NCBI GenBank assembly: GCA_025454405.1
Contig: JALOON010000025.1
Span: 1 to 60,060, forward strand
Source of the DNA: Oscillatoriaceae cyanobacterium Prado104
GTDB lineage: Bacteria; Cyanobacteriota; Cyanobacteriia; Cyanobacteriales; Microcoleaceae
Direction: 5' to 3'
Length of the DNA stretch: 60,060 nucleotides
The notes beneath the pieces were generated by a model. It was not told the origin of the DNA and did not search any database. It saw only the letters and a list, made by a program, of their open reading frames with translations. Shown here piece after piece: positions 34,878-43,665 of this stretch. Position 1 is the stretch's first letter; each line of letters begins with the position of its first letter. The position numbers and the translations under genes are program-made.

Positions 34878-35192
34878 TGCTGCCTATTTCAATCCAGATG
34901 AATGCGTCCGGAAATATCTGGGAGTACCGCAGCTACGTAGGGTGCGCAATGCGCACCTTACCGCTATAATTCGTTTTTCAATCCACATGAATGCGTCCGT
35001 AAATATGTGGAAGTGCCGTAGCTACGTAGGGTGCGCAATGCGCACCTTACCGCTATAATTCGTTTTTCAATCCACATGAATGCGTCCGAGAATATCCGGG
35101 AGTGTCGTAAAAAAAGAGCAGTACAGCTTTTAGCAGTTAGTAAAAAATCGCTGTAAAAAAAAGCAGTAAAATTTCTATCAGTTAGTAAAAAA
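34878..35192. repeat. 89-bp tandem repeat between DUF928 copies 3 and 4
   Basis: Units at 34887-34975 and 34976-35064 with a partial third to about 35111. Each starts TTTCAATCCA(C/G)ATGAATGCG and contains a 17-base palindrome GGTGCGCAATGCGCACC. The rest, to 35192, is A-rich and includes two GCAGTA-type imperfect repeats before the next start codon. Confidence 0.88.
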
Positions 35193-35930
35193 ATGAAACA
35201 CTTTTTACATGATGCTGTAGTTTCGGTGGTTTTATCGGGTTTCGCAGTTACCTTCTCTAGTTTGTCGGCGACAATGCCGGCAAAATCGCTGCCAATTCTG
35301 GTGAGCCAACAAATTAATTTTAAACCTCCCGATAACAACGCTCCCGACAACAGACAAGGAGCGACTTTTGCAGGTTATTCTCCTTGTCAGGTCGAGCCAT
35401 ATATTATTCCTTTAATGCCTCCAAGCAATCAGGGTTTAACGCTATCAGAATCGCCATCTTTCTTTGCTTATGTTTCTTTGACATCGATTCCAGTGGAGTT
35501 TTATTTACAAACAGAAGATGGAACAGAGGTTTACACAACTACTTTCAAAGTTGAAAAGCCTGGGATTGTTGAGGTTCGCATTCCTGCTGTTGGCGATAAC
35601 AAGAAATCTCTTGAAATTAACAAGCGATATCAGTGGTCTTTTTCGATAATTTGCGATCGTGAGGATCGATCGATGGATAATTATGTGAGTAGTTTTGTGA
35701 AGCGAATCGAACCGGGACAAAATCTTCAGAAGGATTTGGCAAATCCCGATCCGATGGCAAGGGCGATCGCCTATGCTAACAATGGAATTTGGTACGATAC
35801 TATTTCTACTTTAGCCCAAATGCGACGAACATCTCCTGAAGATCGGGCGCTGATAGCCGAGTGGCAGCAATTGTTGCAGTCTCAAAAGCTTGATGCGATC
35901 GCAACTCAACCGCTGCTGGAACCTCGCTAA
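35193..35930 (+). CDS. DUF928 secreted protein, tandem copy 4
   Basis: 245 residues, signal sequence MKHFLHDAVVSVVLSGFAVT. The core is more diverged: FKPPDNNAPDNRQGATFAG replaces the VTAP/THRG version, then EKPGIVEVRIPAVG, INKRYQWSFSIIC and NGIWYDTISTLAQMRR. The start lacks the AGGAGG of copies 2 and 3 and has an A-rich leader. The C-terminus (EWQQLLQSQKLDAIATQPLL) is almost the same as copy 3, suggesting recent shared ancestry or gene conversion. Confidence 0.85.
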   Translation: MKHFLHDAVVSVVLSGFAVTFSSLSATMPAKSLPILVSQQINFKPPDNNAPDNRQGATFAGYSPCQVEPYIIPLMPPSNQGLTLSESPSFFAYVSLTSIPVEFYLQTEDGTEVYTTTFKVEKPGIVEVRIPAVGDNKKSLEINKRYQWSFSIICDREDRSMDNYVSSFVKRIEPGQNLQKDLANPDPMARAIAYANNGIWYDTISTLAQMRRTSPEDRALIAEWQQLLQSQKLDAIATQPLLEPR

Positions 35931-35968
35931 TCCCGACTAGCGATCGAGATCTGTCTTTGATAATAACA

Positions 35969-36022
35969 GTTTGTAGTGAGGACTTTAATCCTGTGCGGAC
36001 TGAAGTCCTCACTACAAACTAA
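35969..36022. repeat. Palindromic repeat, family A (copy 4)
   Basis: GTTTGTAGTGAGGACTTTAA and AGTCCTCACTACAAAC form an almost perfect hairpin between the fourth DUF928 gene and the HAD gene. Confidence 0.8.
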
Positions 36023-36076
36023 TTTTGCGATATATCGGATACTATCTCAAGTCCAAAATTTCATACTCGCTAACTG

Positions 36077-36871
36077 ATGAACACTAACTTTCCTACAATT
36101 TTAGCTCTCGATTTTGACGGTGTGATTTGTGACGGCTTAATCGAATATTTCCAAACAGCTTGGCGCACCTACTGTCTGATTTGGCAACCTGCGGAAACAA
36201 AGCCAGATCCGGATTTAGCTGAAAGTTTTTATCGAGTGCGCCCCGCGATCGAAACTGGCTGGGAAATGCCGCTGCTGATCCGCGCCTTGCTAACCGGAAT
36301 TACTGTAGAGCAAATTTTGCTTGATTGGCCGAATATCGTGCCGCAATTGTTGGCAGAAAATAATTTGCGGGCTGCGGAAGTTGGCGCGATGTTGGATGGA
36401 TTGCGCGATGATTGGATTGCGAAAGATTTGGCGAGTTGGCTGGAATTGCACCGCTTTTATCCGGGGATAGCCGAACGCTTGCACCAGTTGCAGGGAGGGG
36501 CGGTGAAAGTGACGATCGTCACTACTAAAGAAGGTCGTTTTGTCCGGGAACTTTTGCAGCTAGCAGGTGTCGAAATGCCGTCAGATTTGATTTTTGGCAA
36601 GGAATACAAGAAGCCGAAACATCAAATTTTGCGGGAATTTTTGGCTGCTGCGGGGGAGAACACAACTATTTGGTTTGTGGAAGATCGGCTGAAAACTTTG
36701 CTGTCGGTGAAACAGCAGCCGGATTTATCTGAGGTAAAGTTGTTTTTGGCTGATTGGGGCTACAATACGCTACCGGAACGGGAATCTGTGGCTCAAAATC
36801 CGCCCGTTCAACTGCTATCTTTGTCGCAATTCGCGGGAGATTTTGCAACTTGGCTGAAGATTAGTTCGTAG
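36077..36871 (+). CDS. HAD-superfamily hydrolase
   Basis: 264 residues. Motif I is DFDGV (D12 nucleophile, D14), the cap domain spans about 20-130, motif II is VTIVTTKEG (T in the VTT segment), the motif III lysine is in KPKHQI, and motif IV is FVEDRLKTL. It is probably a phosphatase of small metabolites; the substrate is not evident. It is separated from DUF928 copy 4 by 146 bases with a palindromic repeat and stands alone. Confidence 0.85.
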   Translation: MNTNFPTILALDFDGVICDGLIEYFQTAWRTYCLIWQPAETKPDPDLAESFYRVRPAIETGWEMPLLIRALLTGITVEQILLDWPNIVPQLLAENNLRAAEVGAMLDGLRDDWIAKDLASWLELHRFYPGIAERLHQLQGGAVKVTIVTTKEGRFVRELLQLAGVEMPSDLIFGKEYKKPKHQILREFLAAAGENTTIWFVEDRLKTLLSVKQQPDLSEVKLFLADWGYNTLPERESVAQNPPVQLLSLSQFAGDFATWLKISS

Positions 36872-36895
36872 TGAGGACTTTAGTCCGCAAGGTTG
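36864..36895. repeat. Palindromic repeat, family A (half copy)
   Basis: Only the left arm (GTTCGTAGTGAGGACTTTAG) is present. It overlaps the end of the HAD gene and supplies its stop codon. Confidence 0.7.
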
Positions 36896-37283
36896 AGTTT
36901 TTTTGCTGGCAGATCGCGCAAAATTTTACATTTTTCGATTGACTTTAGTTGCGCTGGCATGATATATATTATATAATGGGATGGTCGCAAAAATAATATT
37001 TTTGGACAGATTCCCATTATAAAATTATACTAACAAAAAATCAATAAAAAAGCAAGCTACCAACCAAAAAATTAATGTTTTTTTTATTGCTGAGTTTGAA
37101 ATTTTTCTCAAATTATAGCAACCGCAAACTCCTGAAAACTGTCTTTAACTCAAAATTCAAAACTCAAAACTCCCGAAAACTGTCTTTAACTCAAAACTCA
37201 AAACTCAAAACTCCCGAAAACTGTCTTTAACTCAAAACTCAAAACTCAAAACTCAAAACTCCTTACCAACTGTCAACAAACAA
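36872..37283. other. A/T-rich intergenic region with nested palindromes
   Basis: TATAATGGGA (36972-36981) and TCCCATTATA (37012-37021) are a perfect 10-bp inverted repeat, and AAAAATA/TATTTTT lies inside its loop. From about 37138 to 37262 follows a CAAAACT-type tandem tract up to the NurA start. No gene is visible. Confidence 0.65.
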
Positions 37284-38501
37284 ATGCTCGACTTTACAAA
37301 AGCAGCCAAAGCAATGCAGGGAATGAGCCAACATTTAAATGTAGAGGCGGCTGCTGCCCGCCAGCGTTTGGAAGTGGCTCAAAAGTTACTGGAAAAAGCA
37401 GCAACAGAACAAATAAAATTGGTGGAATTGCAAGCCAATTGGAGCGATCGCACGTTATTTAATGCCGCCGTACCCGTAGAATCGCTGTCCGATCGCGCTT
37501 ACATTCCCGCACCTCCTGTCGCCCACACAGTCTTTGCTACAGATGGCTCTCAAATTGCTCCCAACCATCACGAAATTGCCTACTGCTATTTGCTAAATGT
37601 CGGCAGAGTCATGCTGCATTACGGACAAAGCCGCCACCCAGTTTTAGACAGCATCCCCGAAGTTTTTTACAAACCGGAAGACTTGTATGTTTCCAGGCAG
37701 TGGGGCATTAGAACCGAAGAATGGATGGGCTACCGGCGCGCCGTTTCCGAAGCAGTTACTTTAGCAGAAATGGGCAGCAGTTGGGTGGAAATTAACGGCG
37801 GTAAATTGCCCGCGCCAACTTTAGCTATGGTAGACGGTTCGCTGATTTATTGGTTTTTAGAACAGTTGCCCAGCGAAGCGCGCGATCTAATTTTACTGCC
37901 AGTTTTAGAAGCTTGGGACAGTTTGCGATCGGCCAGAATTCCGCTGTTAGGATATTTGAGTGCTTCTCGCAGCAGTGAAAGCCTATCTTTTTTGCGGTTT
38001 CCTGCCTGCATCCACGAAGTACCGGACTGCATGACTAATTGCCCGAATGTCGGATTTGCCGCTACTGTCGATTGGGCAGACAAAGCGCCTTGTCAAGTAT
38101 TTGAACCCTTGCGCGATGCGATTTTGTGGGCAACAATCCTGTCTCCAGGGCAAAGGAGTCCGCTGTGGAAATCGCAATCGAGAATTTTAGATTTGTACGG
38201 TCTCAATTGCGTTTATTTCTGTTACGTTCACGTGGGGACAGAAGTTGCTAGAATAGAAGTGCCGGAATGGGTGGCTCAAGACTCTACACAGTTAGATTTA
38301 GCTTTGGGAATGATGCTGGCTCAGGTACACAAAGGTGGCGGCTATCCGGTGACACTGGCGGAAGCTCACAATCAAGCCGTAGTAACGGGAGGAGACAGAA
38401 GTCGCTTTTTTGCTTTGTTGGAGCAGCAAATGATTAAAGCTGGGTTGAAAAATGTGGGAATTTCTTACAAGGAAACTCGGAAACGGGGCAGCATTGCTTG
38501 A
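37284..38501 (+). CDS. NurA-domain nuclease
   Basis: A 405-residue protein of the NurA family: 5'-3' exonuclease/endonuclease proteins that work with the HerA helicase in archaeal DNA end resection. The two DGS motifs with metal-binding aspartates are visible, FATDGSQI (D87) and MVDGSLI (D184). No HerA homologue is in the window. The start is directly after a CAAAACT repeat tract, without an evident ribosome binding site. The bacterial role is not established. Confidence 0.85.
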   Translation: MLDFTKAAKAMQGMSQHLNVEAAAARQRLEVAQKLLEKAATEQIKLVELQANWSDRTLFNAAVPVESLSDRAYIPAPPVAHTVFATDGSQIAPNHHEIAYCYLLNVGRVMLHYGQSRHPVLDSIPEVFYKPEDLYVSRQWGIRTEEWMGYRRAVSEAVTLAEMGSSWVEINGGKLPAPTLAMVDGSLIYWFLEQLPSEARDLILLPVLEAWDSLRSARIPLLGYLSASRSSESLSFLRFPACIHEVPDCMTNCPNVGFAATVDWADKAPCQVFEPLRDAILWATILSPGQRSPLWKSQSRILDLYGLNCVYFCYVHVGTEVARIEVPEWVAQDSTQLDLALGMMLAQVHKGGGYPVTLAEAHNQAVVTGGDRSRFFALLEQQMIKAGLKNVGISYKETRKRGSIA

Positions 38502-38528
38502 GGAAAAATTAGGAGTTAAAAATGTGAT

Positions 38529-38747
38529 ATGCCGCTTGAACTAATTATTTTACTTGCTTCGTTGCTTGTAGCTTGGTTGGTGTTTAATTGGGCTGTAAAA
38601 GTTCTGAAAGCGAGTCTCGGTACGGCGATCGCTTTGGCAGTAATTGTTTTGTGCATGCAATTAATTTTTGGGATCGGGCCGAGTCAGTTATTGCACTATG
38701 TAATTAATCTGCCGGAAACACTTTGGAAAATGGTTTTTGGGAAGTGA
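38529..38747 (+). CDS. Small hydrophobic membrane protein
   Basis: 72 residues with two or three predicted membrane helices (about 4-20 and 28-50) and a short C-terminal helix. It follows nurA by 27 bases, with AGGAG about 15 bases upstream, and may be co-transcribed with it. I recognise no named family; the clean start signal and composition support a real gene. Confidence 0.65.
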   Translation: MPLELIILLASLLVAWLVFNWAVKVLKASLGTAIALAVIVLCMQLIFGIGPSQLLHYVINLPETLWKMVFGK

Positions 38748-38788
38748 TATCGAGTGAAAAACCTGTGGTAGAAATAATTTTTCCGAGG

Positions 38789-39160
38789 TTAAGACCTGCG
38801 ACGAATGGGACGAGAAAGGGCGCGATGCGCTTCCAGTATGGTGAAAGCACCCAATAGCGAGACAGGTAAGCGATTCGCCAGCAATTCGAGAACTTTAGAA
38901 TTGACAGTGGCTGCCGGCGTGTCATCGGAAAGGTTAATGAAGATTACACCAGCAGTGAATGCTTCAGCCCAACTTCTGGGTTCGGCAAATCCTCGATCGC
39001 GGGTGATAATAATGGCATCGCTAGCAATAGCAGCTTCCATAACCTCAGTATCAGAATGTCCTTGCAAGCCAATATCGCGCACGTCTTGCACGGCAAATCC
39101 TAGTGTAGCAATCTGGTTTGCAAGAGAACGAGGCATATTTTCATCAACGATAAAGTTCAA
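38789..39160 (-). CDS. DUF5615 PIN-like toxin
   Basis: 123 residues with the PIN-like acidic residues of DUF5615: IVDENMP (D6-E7) and IITRDRGF (second acidic cluster). Such proteins are predicted RNases and toxins paired with DUF433 antitoxins. The start is TTG 39160, three bases past the stop of the antitoxin gene, with GGGAG upstream inside that gene; this shows tight translational coupling. Confidence 0.88.
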   Translation of the reverse strand: MNFIVDENMPRSLANQIATLGFAVQDVRDIGLQGHSDTEVMEAAIASDAIIITRDRGFAEPRSWAEAFTAGVIFINLSDDTPAATVNSKVLELLANRLPVSLLGAFTILEAHRALSRPIRRRS

Positions 39161-39163
39161 AGC

Positions 39164-39391
39164 TTATGCTCCCAAGGCAATGACTTCGGTTTGTTTCACG
39201 AGTTCTGCAGCATAGGCAAGAGCGGCTTCAACTTGGATTTTCGTAAGTTCGTATTCCTGCATTACTTCTTTTTTTTCCATTCCTCCTGCCAGAGATCCAA
39301 TAACTATGGATACAGGTATGCGGGTTCCTGCAATCACTGGAACTCCATGATGAACTGCGGGATCTACGCTGATGTGCTTTGCGATTTCCAT
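39164..39391 (-). CDS. DUF433 antitoxin
   Basis: 75 residues. The DUF433 signature is PAVHHGVPVIAGTRIPVSIV, followed by an HTH-like region (GGMEKKEVMQEYELTKIQVEAAL). It is the first gene of a two-gene operon with the PIN-like toxin, in the usual antitoxin-first order. It probably neutralises the toxin and represses its own promoter, as is typical of the class. Confidence 0.9.
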   Translation of the reverse strand: MEIAKHISVDPAVHHGVPVIAGTRIPVSIVIGSLAGGMEKKEVMQEYELTKIQVEAALAYAAELVKQTEVIALGA

Positions 39392-39547
39392 ATTTCTCTA
39401 CTGACCGTAATTGTAACTTTTCTATTCTAATCGGGATGGCAATCATTGCAAGGGCGGTCTTATCTCAATATCTATTTGCCAGGTATTCGATCGGACATTA
39501 TATAACCGCAGAGCGAGGCAGATTAGCGCGGATTAACGCAGATAATT

Positions 39548-40348
39548 TTAAACCTCGGCTTTGCTAATGCCGAGAATTTCAACTTTATCTCCTACTTTGA
39601 CAATTTGACCTGCTGATTGAGGCAACACTCGCGTGTTAACGCTCAGTCGATAAAAGTGGTCGAAACGCGACTTTTTTACCCAGTTAGGCATTGTTTCTTT
39701 CCGCTTGGCTGTAAATATTTTTTGAAAGCTTGGATATGTCTCTTTTGTCTGAGGGTGTCGCGCCGGTACGATGCAGCGCTGGCACGGATTAATACCTTCA
39801 AATATTGCCCCTCCGATTTGAAACCGCACAATTTCGTCTGCTTCTCCAAAAAGTTGGTCTTCCCAAAAGGGCGGCACGTCTCCGATTTCAATATTAGCTC
39901 GCAAGCGCTGCCGCATTTCAGTGACGCTAACTCTGGGAAACCAGGATGCAACTTCTGCAATTGTTGCCGTACCGATCGCCGTCGGACCCGCTGAGGCTGT
40001 ATCGTCGGGAAACCCAACTACCAAGTTTTCTGCTAACTTGACGTGAAAACCGAAATAATTGCTGAGCCAAGCTTCTATTTCCAATCGCTCTGTATCTATG
40101 TGAAAAAAAAATTCTTCTTCTGTTCCTTGAATTTTCAGCGATACAATCCGATTCTCGGGAGCGAACGAAAATCGCAGAAAATGCACTCCGCTGTTGCGCT
40201 TGCCATTAACAACTTGACCGAGTTCGTCAAATATGGCGAAGGATCGATCGCCCTCTAATGCACCGCTGGGAAGAATGGTTGCTCGATCGACAGCTATGCC
40301 GTCTAGGGATTTTACTGGATAGATGTGAATGCTAGCGACGTATGGCAT
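39548..40348 (-). CDS. MOSC-domain protein
   Basis: 266 residues. The N-terminal MOSC beta-barrel domain (IHIYPVKSLDGI) is followed by the MOSC catalytic domain with the conserved Cys in GINPCQRCIVPAR. Relatives (YcbX, mARC) hold the molybdenum cofactor and reduce N-hydroxylated compounds. There is no fused ferredoxin domain. It is monocistronic; 40349-40622 upstream has no gene. Confidence 0.9.
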   Translation of the reverse strand: MPYVASIHIYPVKSLDGIAVDRATILPSGALEGDRSFAIFDELGQVVNGKRNSGVHFLRFSFAPENRIVSLKIQGTEEEFFFHIDTERLEIEAWLSNYFGFHVKLAENLVVGFPDDTASAGPTAIGTATIAEVASWFPRVSVTEMRQRLRANIEIGDVPPFWEDQLFGEADEIVRFQIGGAIFEGINPCQRCIVPARHPQTKETYPSFQKIFTAKRKETMPNWVKKSRFDHFYRLSVNTRVLPQSAGQIVKVGDKVEILGISKAEV

Positions 40349-40622
40349 TTAAGTTTTTTGATAAATAGTTATTTTCACTAAAATTATAACTTTTCTGGAA
40401 TCTTCAATTTTAAGAGATGTAATTATTTTTAATAAATTATTGGAATTACTGTACGTACCAAAATAATATAGCAGTCCTAAATGAGTCGTAAAGTTTTTTT
40501 ACCCCACCCCAACACTCACGCCACTTCCGACCCTTGGGGAGGCCCTAAGATCGCAGTGGCTCCCCTTATTAAGGGCAGGGAGTAAGGAATTTACAAAATA
40601 GCCTTAGTTTAGTGATGGTAGT

Positions 40623-41810
40623 TCACATTAGCCCCATTTCTTGCAGTCCGCGACGCAAGCGTTCTGCTTCAAAAGGGCGGTGCGGTTGGTGCAGGGCGAT
40701 GGCTCTTTTAAATGCTGCTAAACTTTCGGGCTGTTTGCCGATTTTCAGCAGCGCCACACCTAAATTTTGATGGGCTTCTGCGTGTTCGGGATCGATTTTA
40801 ATTGCTTGGCGGTAATAGGCGATCGCATCTGTTAAATTGCCCATTTCTTTGAGGGTCAGCCCTAAGTTATAATGACCTGCTGCAAAATACGGATCGATTT
40901 TTAAAGCAGCTTTGTAAGCCTTTTCTGCCCCTTTTAAATCTCCCCCATCTTTGAGTAAATTGCCCAAATTATTGTAAGCTCCCAACTTGAGCGCCGGGAA
41001 AACATTCGTCTCGATCGCGGCTTGATAGTGCTGCTTGGCTTTCACCGCATCCTGTTGCTGGCGGTAGGCAATCCCTAAATGATAGTTGAGTTCGTAAAGA
41101 ATAGAATCATCGATCGCGGTAGCATTTAAGCCCCGCGTTAATAAATTTATTCCTCGCTGAATTTGCCCGGTTTCTACGTACAAAGCGCCTAACTTGCTGC
41201 AAGCATAAGCATCGTTGGGATAATAAGAAATATAGCGTTCCATCGCCGCTTGAGCTTTTTGAAACTTATTTTTAGCTGCGATCGCATTTGTTTGATAGCC
41301 GGAATGGCAAATCGCTACCTCGGGAATCGAAGCTATTTGCCAGTTTGGTTCGCGTTTGACAATCTCGGCAACGCTGTCATCTACCATTGCGTGATACGGG
41401 CGGGAAAAACGGATGCCGGGGCGGTTGCGAAACAGCCTGGACACCAGAGAATAGGGAGATTGCGAAGCACCGATTTCTTGACGGATCAGGTTAATTAGCA
41501 GCACATCCTCGCTGTTAATTGCTTGTTGGATTTGAGGGGCGATTGCCGGTGCCAGTACCTCATCGGCATCCAGTACCAAAATCCAGTCGCCTTGGGCGTA
41601 TTTCAGGCACTCATTGCGGGCGGCGGCGAAGTCGTCGCACCATTCAAACTCATAAACTCTCGCGCCGAATTCTCGGGCTATCTCGCGCGTGCGATCGCTC
41701 GATCCCGTATCCAGTACCACCATTTCCCCCACAATACCCTTGACACTACTCAGCATCTGCGGTAGGTTGGCCTCTTCATTTTTGACGATCGCGCACAAAC
41801 TTAAATCCAT
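40623..41810 (-). CDS. Family 2 glycosyltransferase with TPR repeats
   Basis: 395 residues. The N-terminal GT2 domain (about 1-200) shows the usual SLCAIVKNEEANL start, DTGSSD and the LDADE motif (DxD-like). The C-terminal half has at least four TPR repeats (AYNNLGNLLKDGGDLKGAEK, HYNLGLTLKEMGNLTDAIAY). It probably adds sugars to proteins or surface polymers; the acceptor is unknown. No membrane segment. Confidence 0.9.
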   Translation of the reverse strand: MDLSLCAIVKNEEANLPQMLSSVKGIVGEMVVLDTGSSDRTREIAREFGARVYEFEWCDDFAAARNECLKYAQGDWILVLDADEVLAPAIAPQIQQAINSEDVLLINLIRQEIGASQSPYSLVSRLFRNRPGIRFSRPYHAMVDDSVAEIVKREPNWQIASIPEVAICHSGYQTNAIAAKNKFQKAQAAMERYISYYPNDAYACSKLGALYVETGQIQRGINLLTRGLNATAIDDSILYELNYHLGIAYRQQQDAVKAKQHYQAAIETNVFPALKLGAYNNLGNLLKDGGDLKGAEKAYKAALKIDPYFAAGHYNLGLTLKEMGNLTDAIAYYRQAIKIDPEHAEAHQNLGVALLKIGKQPESLAAFKRAIALHQPHRPFEAERLRRGLQEMGLM

Positions 41811-42039
41811 GTGGCTGTACTTTCCTCGCTTCTCTGTTTCCTTATAGTTTTATTTAAACAAATATAAGGTCGAGTTAACTCTTTTGACAGACTAAAAAAC
41901 ATCAAAATTATGGCGATCCTCTTTAGATCTTACCACTTTCGGTTCCTCCTAACGGTAGAGGGTAGCACTTGTTCGGAATTGTTATTCTAAAAACATCAGA
42001 CAAGGGACAAAACGATTTAAACACTCAGGAGAAAAAGAA

Positions 42040-42309
42040 ATGGGCATTATTGCTTGGATTGTTTTAGGACTGATTGCCGGCGCGATCGCCAAAGCTATTT
42101 ATCCGGGCCATCAAGGCGGTGGTTTCCTAGCAACTACAGGTTTAGGAATTCTGGGCGCGCTAGTCGGCGGTTATTTAGGTCAAGTATTTCTAGGAACGAG
42201 TGGGGGAGCATCCTTTGGAGCATTAACCATACCCAGCGTTGCATTTGCAGTCATCGGCGCGATCGTCCTGCTTTTCATCTGGGGACTTTTGACTCAGCGT
42301 GCTGCTTAA
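42040..42309 (+). CDS. GlsB/YeaQ/YmgE family membrane protein
   Basis: 89 residues with three predicted helices, of the transglycosylase-associated/stress-response family: GIIAWIVLGLIAGAIAK start and GGYLGQ in the middle. AGGAG at about ten bases precedes ATG 42040. A terminator hairpin follows at 42349. In other bacteria the family responds to acid or osmotic stress, but its role is unclear. Confidence 0.9.
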   Translation: MGIIAWIVLGLIAGAIAKAIYPGHQGGGFLATTGLGILGALVGGYLGQVFLGTSGGASFGALTIPSVAFAVIGAIVLLFIWGLLTQRAA

Positions 42310-42348
42310 TAAATATTGCAAATTTAGATTCCGACTAGATGATGTTTG

Positions 42349-42386
42349 CAATCCTCCAACCAACGGGCTGGAGGATTGTTGTTTTT
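42349..42386 (+). terminator. Terminator of the GlsB gene
   Basis: CAATCCTCCA (42349-42358) pairs with TGGAGGATTG (42369-42378), with a ten-base loop, followed by TTGTTTTTA. A good intrinsic terminator for the plus strand. Confidence 0.8.
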
Positions 42387-42592
42387 ACTCCCTTCCCAAG
42401 TGAAGAATTTGTATTGAACGAACCGCGAAGACGCGAAGAACGCGAAGAGAAGAAGAAGAAGAAGAAGAAGAAAGAAGTACATAGTCGAATAGCACCGAAG
42501 GGAGTAGGAAGGTTTTTAGCAGTTAGAGCCCTTCTGTCATGGCAGTCATCCCATGCCGTTGTGCGATCGAATTCTTGTTGCAGTTAGAATTG

Positions 42593-42771
42593 GGTTCGTA
42601 AAATTTGTAATTAATGCTTTAGAAATCAAAATCCAAAAAGCTGAGTTTTTAGTTGCTTTAGATACTCTCAGCAGGACACCCGTTACCAAAGCAGAATTAC
42701 TTTCCTCAAATCGCTATTCTCGCAGCCTGCAGGAAGAAAGAACGATCGACCGAGTGCTATCGAACAATTAA
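42593..42771 (+). pseudogene. Truncated paralogue of the HTH gene at 15580
   Basis: From 42593 the frame reads VKFVINALEIKIQKAEF, then LVALDTLSRTPVTKAELLSS and ends in VLSNN, closely matching the C-terminal 57 residues of the HTH protein at 15580-16131. The N-terminal coil and HTH are absent. The frame upstream is unrelated and follows repeat DNA. It is a decayed paralogue rather than a gene. Confidence 0.8.
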
Positions 42772-42828
42772 TTATCTAAAAATTAGTTATACCTGAGATT
42801 TTGTACCATTCTCAACAATCCTGTAGGG

Positions 42829-42880
42829 TTCAAGGTATAACTCGAATGACAAGCGCAGCACATTCGAGTTATACCTTGAA
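42829..42880. repeat. Perfect 20-bp inverted repeat
   Basis: TTCAAGGTATAACTCGAATG (42829-42848) and its exact reverse complement (42861-42880) enclose a 12-base loop. There is no T-run. It would form a very stable hairpin in RNA or a cruciform in DNA. Confidence 0.85.
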
Positions 42881-42979
42881 AGGGTTCGCCAACATATTTA
42901 AACGCAGCAAATAGGTTAAATAAACCCGCCCCCACCCCACGAAAAATTCCCAATTGACATTGCTACAAAATGTCAGTTA

Positions 42980-43011
42980 TACCCCACTTTTAGCTAAAAG
43001 TGGGGTATTTT
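42980..43011. terminator. 28-bp palindrome before the fasciclin gene end
   Basis: TACCCCACTTTTA (42980-42992) and TAAAAGTGGGGTA (42995-43007) with GC between form a perfect palindrome, followed by TTTTC on the plus strand. It could stop transcription from either side near the end of the fasciclin gene. Confidence 0.65.
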
Positions 43012-43053
43012 CGATGATGCACCGCCAGTCAGTCGATCCAACAATTGCCAGCC

Positions 43054-43665
43054 TTACTTCGCTGCGTCGGGCGGTAGCAGCACCTGGTCAATTACGTGAA
43101 TAACGCCGTTGCTGGCTTTCACATCAGCCTTCACCACATTAGCAGCACCTACCTTGACTTTCCCTCCGGTAACAGTCACTTTTAGCGGGCTACCTTCAAC
43201 ACTTTTCACATCACCGGACTTCAGGCTGGTAGAAACAACCGAACCCGGAACAACGTGATAAGTCAAAATCTTGGTAAGTTTGGCTTTGTTCGCCGGTTTC
43301 AATAAATCGTCTAAAGTTCCTTTTGGCAAAGCAGCAAATGCTGCATCAGTCGGAGCAAAAACAGTAAATGGACCTTTTCCTTGCAGGGTTGTAACTAATC
43401 CTGCTGCTGTCAAAGCCTTTGTCAAAGTCTTGAATTGAGGGTCGCCAGATGCAGTGGCGACAATATCTTTTGTTGCAGCAATTCTTGCTGGTTGGTTGGC
43501 AGTTTTTACTGTTTCTGCGAGTTGTCGATTTTGATTCGCATTAGCAACAGCACTGTTAGAATCGAGATGGGACCAGGCTGGAAAACTGATGAGTGTGGTA
43601 GCGCCGATCGCGCCTGCGAAACCGGCGATTTTTTTCAGCGATTTCGGTAAATTTTGATGCTTCAT
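43054..43665 (-). CDS. Fasciclin-domain secreted protein
   Basis: 203 residues. N-terminal signal (hydrophobic [19 protein letters not shown]), a linker, and one fasciclin (FAS1) domain (about 65-200): [40 protein letters not shown] and [14 protein letters not shown]1 domains mediate adhesion in extracellular matrices, and cyanobacterial ones are secreted. No partner gene nearby. Confidence 0.93.
   Translation of the reverse strand: MKHQNLPKSLKKIAGFAGAIGATTLISFPAWSHLDSNSAVANANQNRQLAETVKTANQPARIAATKDIVATASGDPQFKTLTKALTAAGLVTTLQGKGPFTVFAPTDAAFAALPKGTLDDLLKPANKAKLTKILTYHVVPGSVVSTSLKSGDVKSVEGSPLKVTVTGGKVKVGAANVVKADVKASNGVIHVIDQVLLPPDAAK

Larger units (their letters stand above)
42310..43053. other. 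744-bp intergenic region: terminator, HTH remnant, inverted repeats
   Basis: It holds the GlsB terminator, a microsatellite of GAA units (42440-42472) after ACGCGAAG repeats, the decayed HTH gene (42593-42771), a perfect 20-bp inverted repeat (42829-42880) and a 28-bp palindrome (42980-43007). Confidence 0.75.

Noticed and set aside
34887..35111. Possible CRISPR array
   Set aside because: The units are 89 bp and repeat throughout, with no alternation of constant repeats and unique spacers, and no cas genes.
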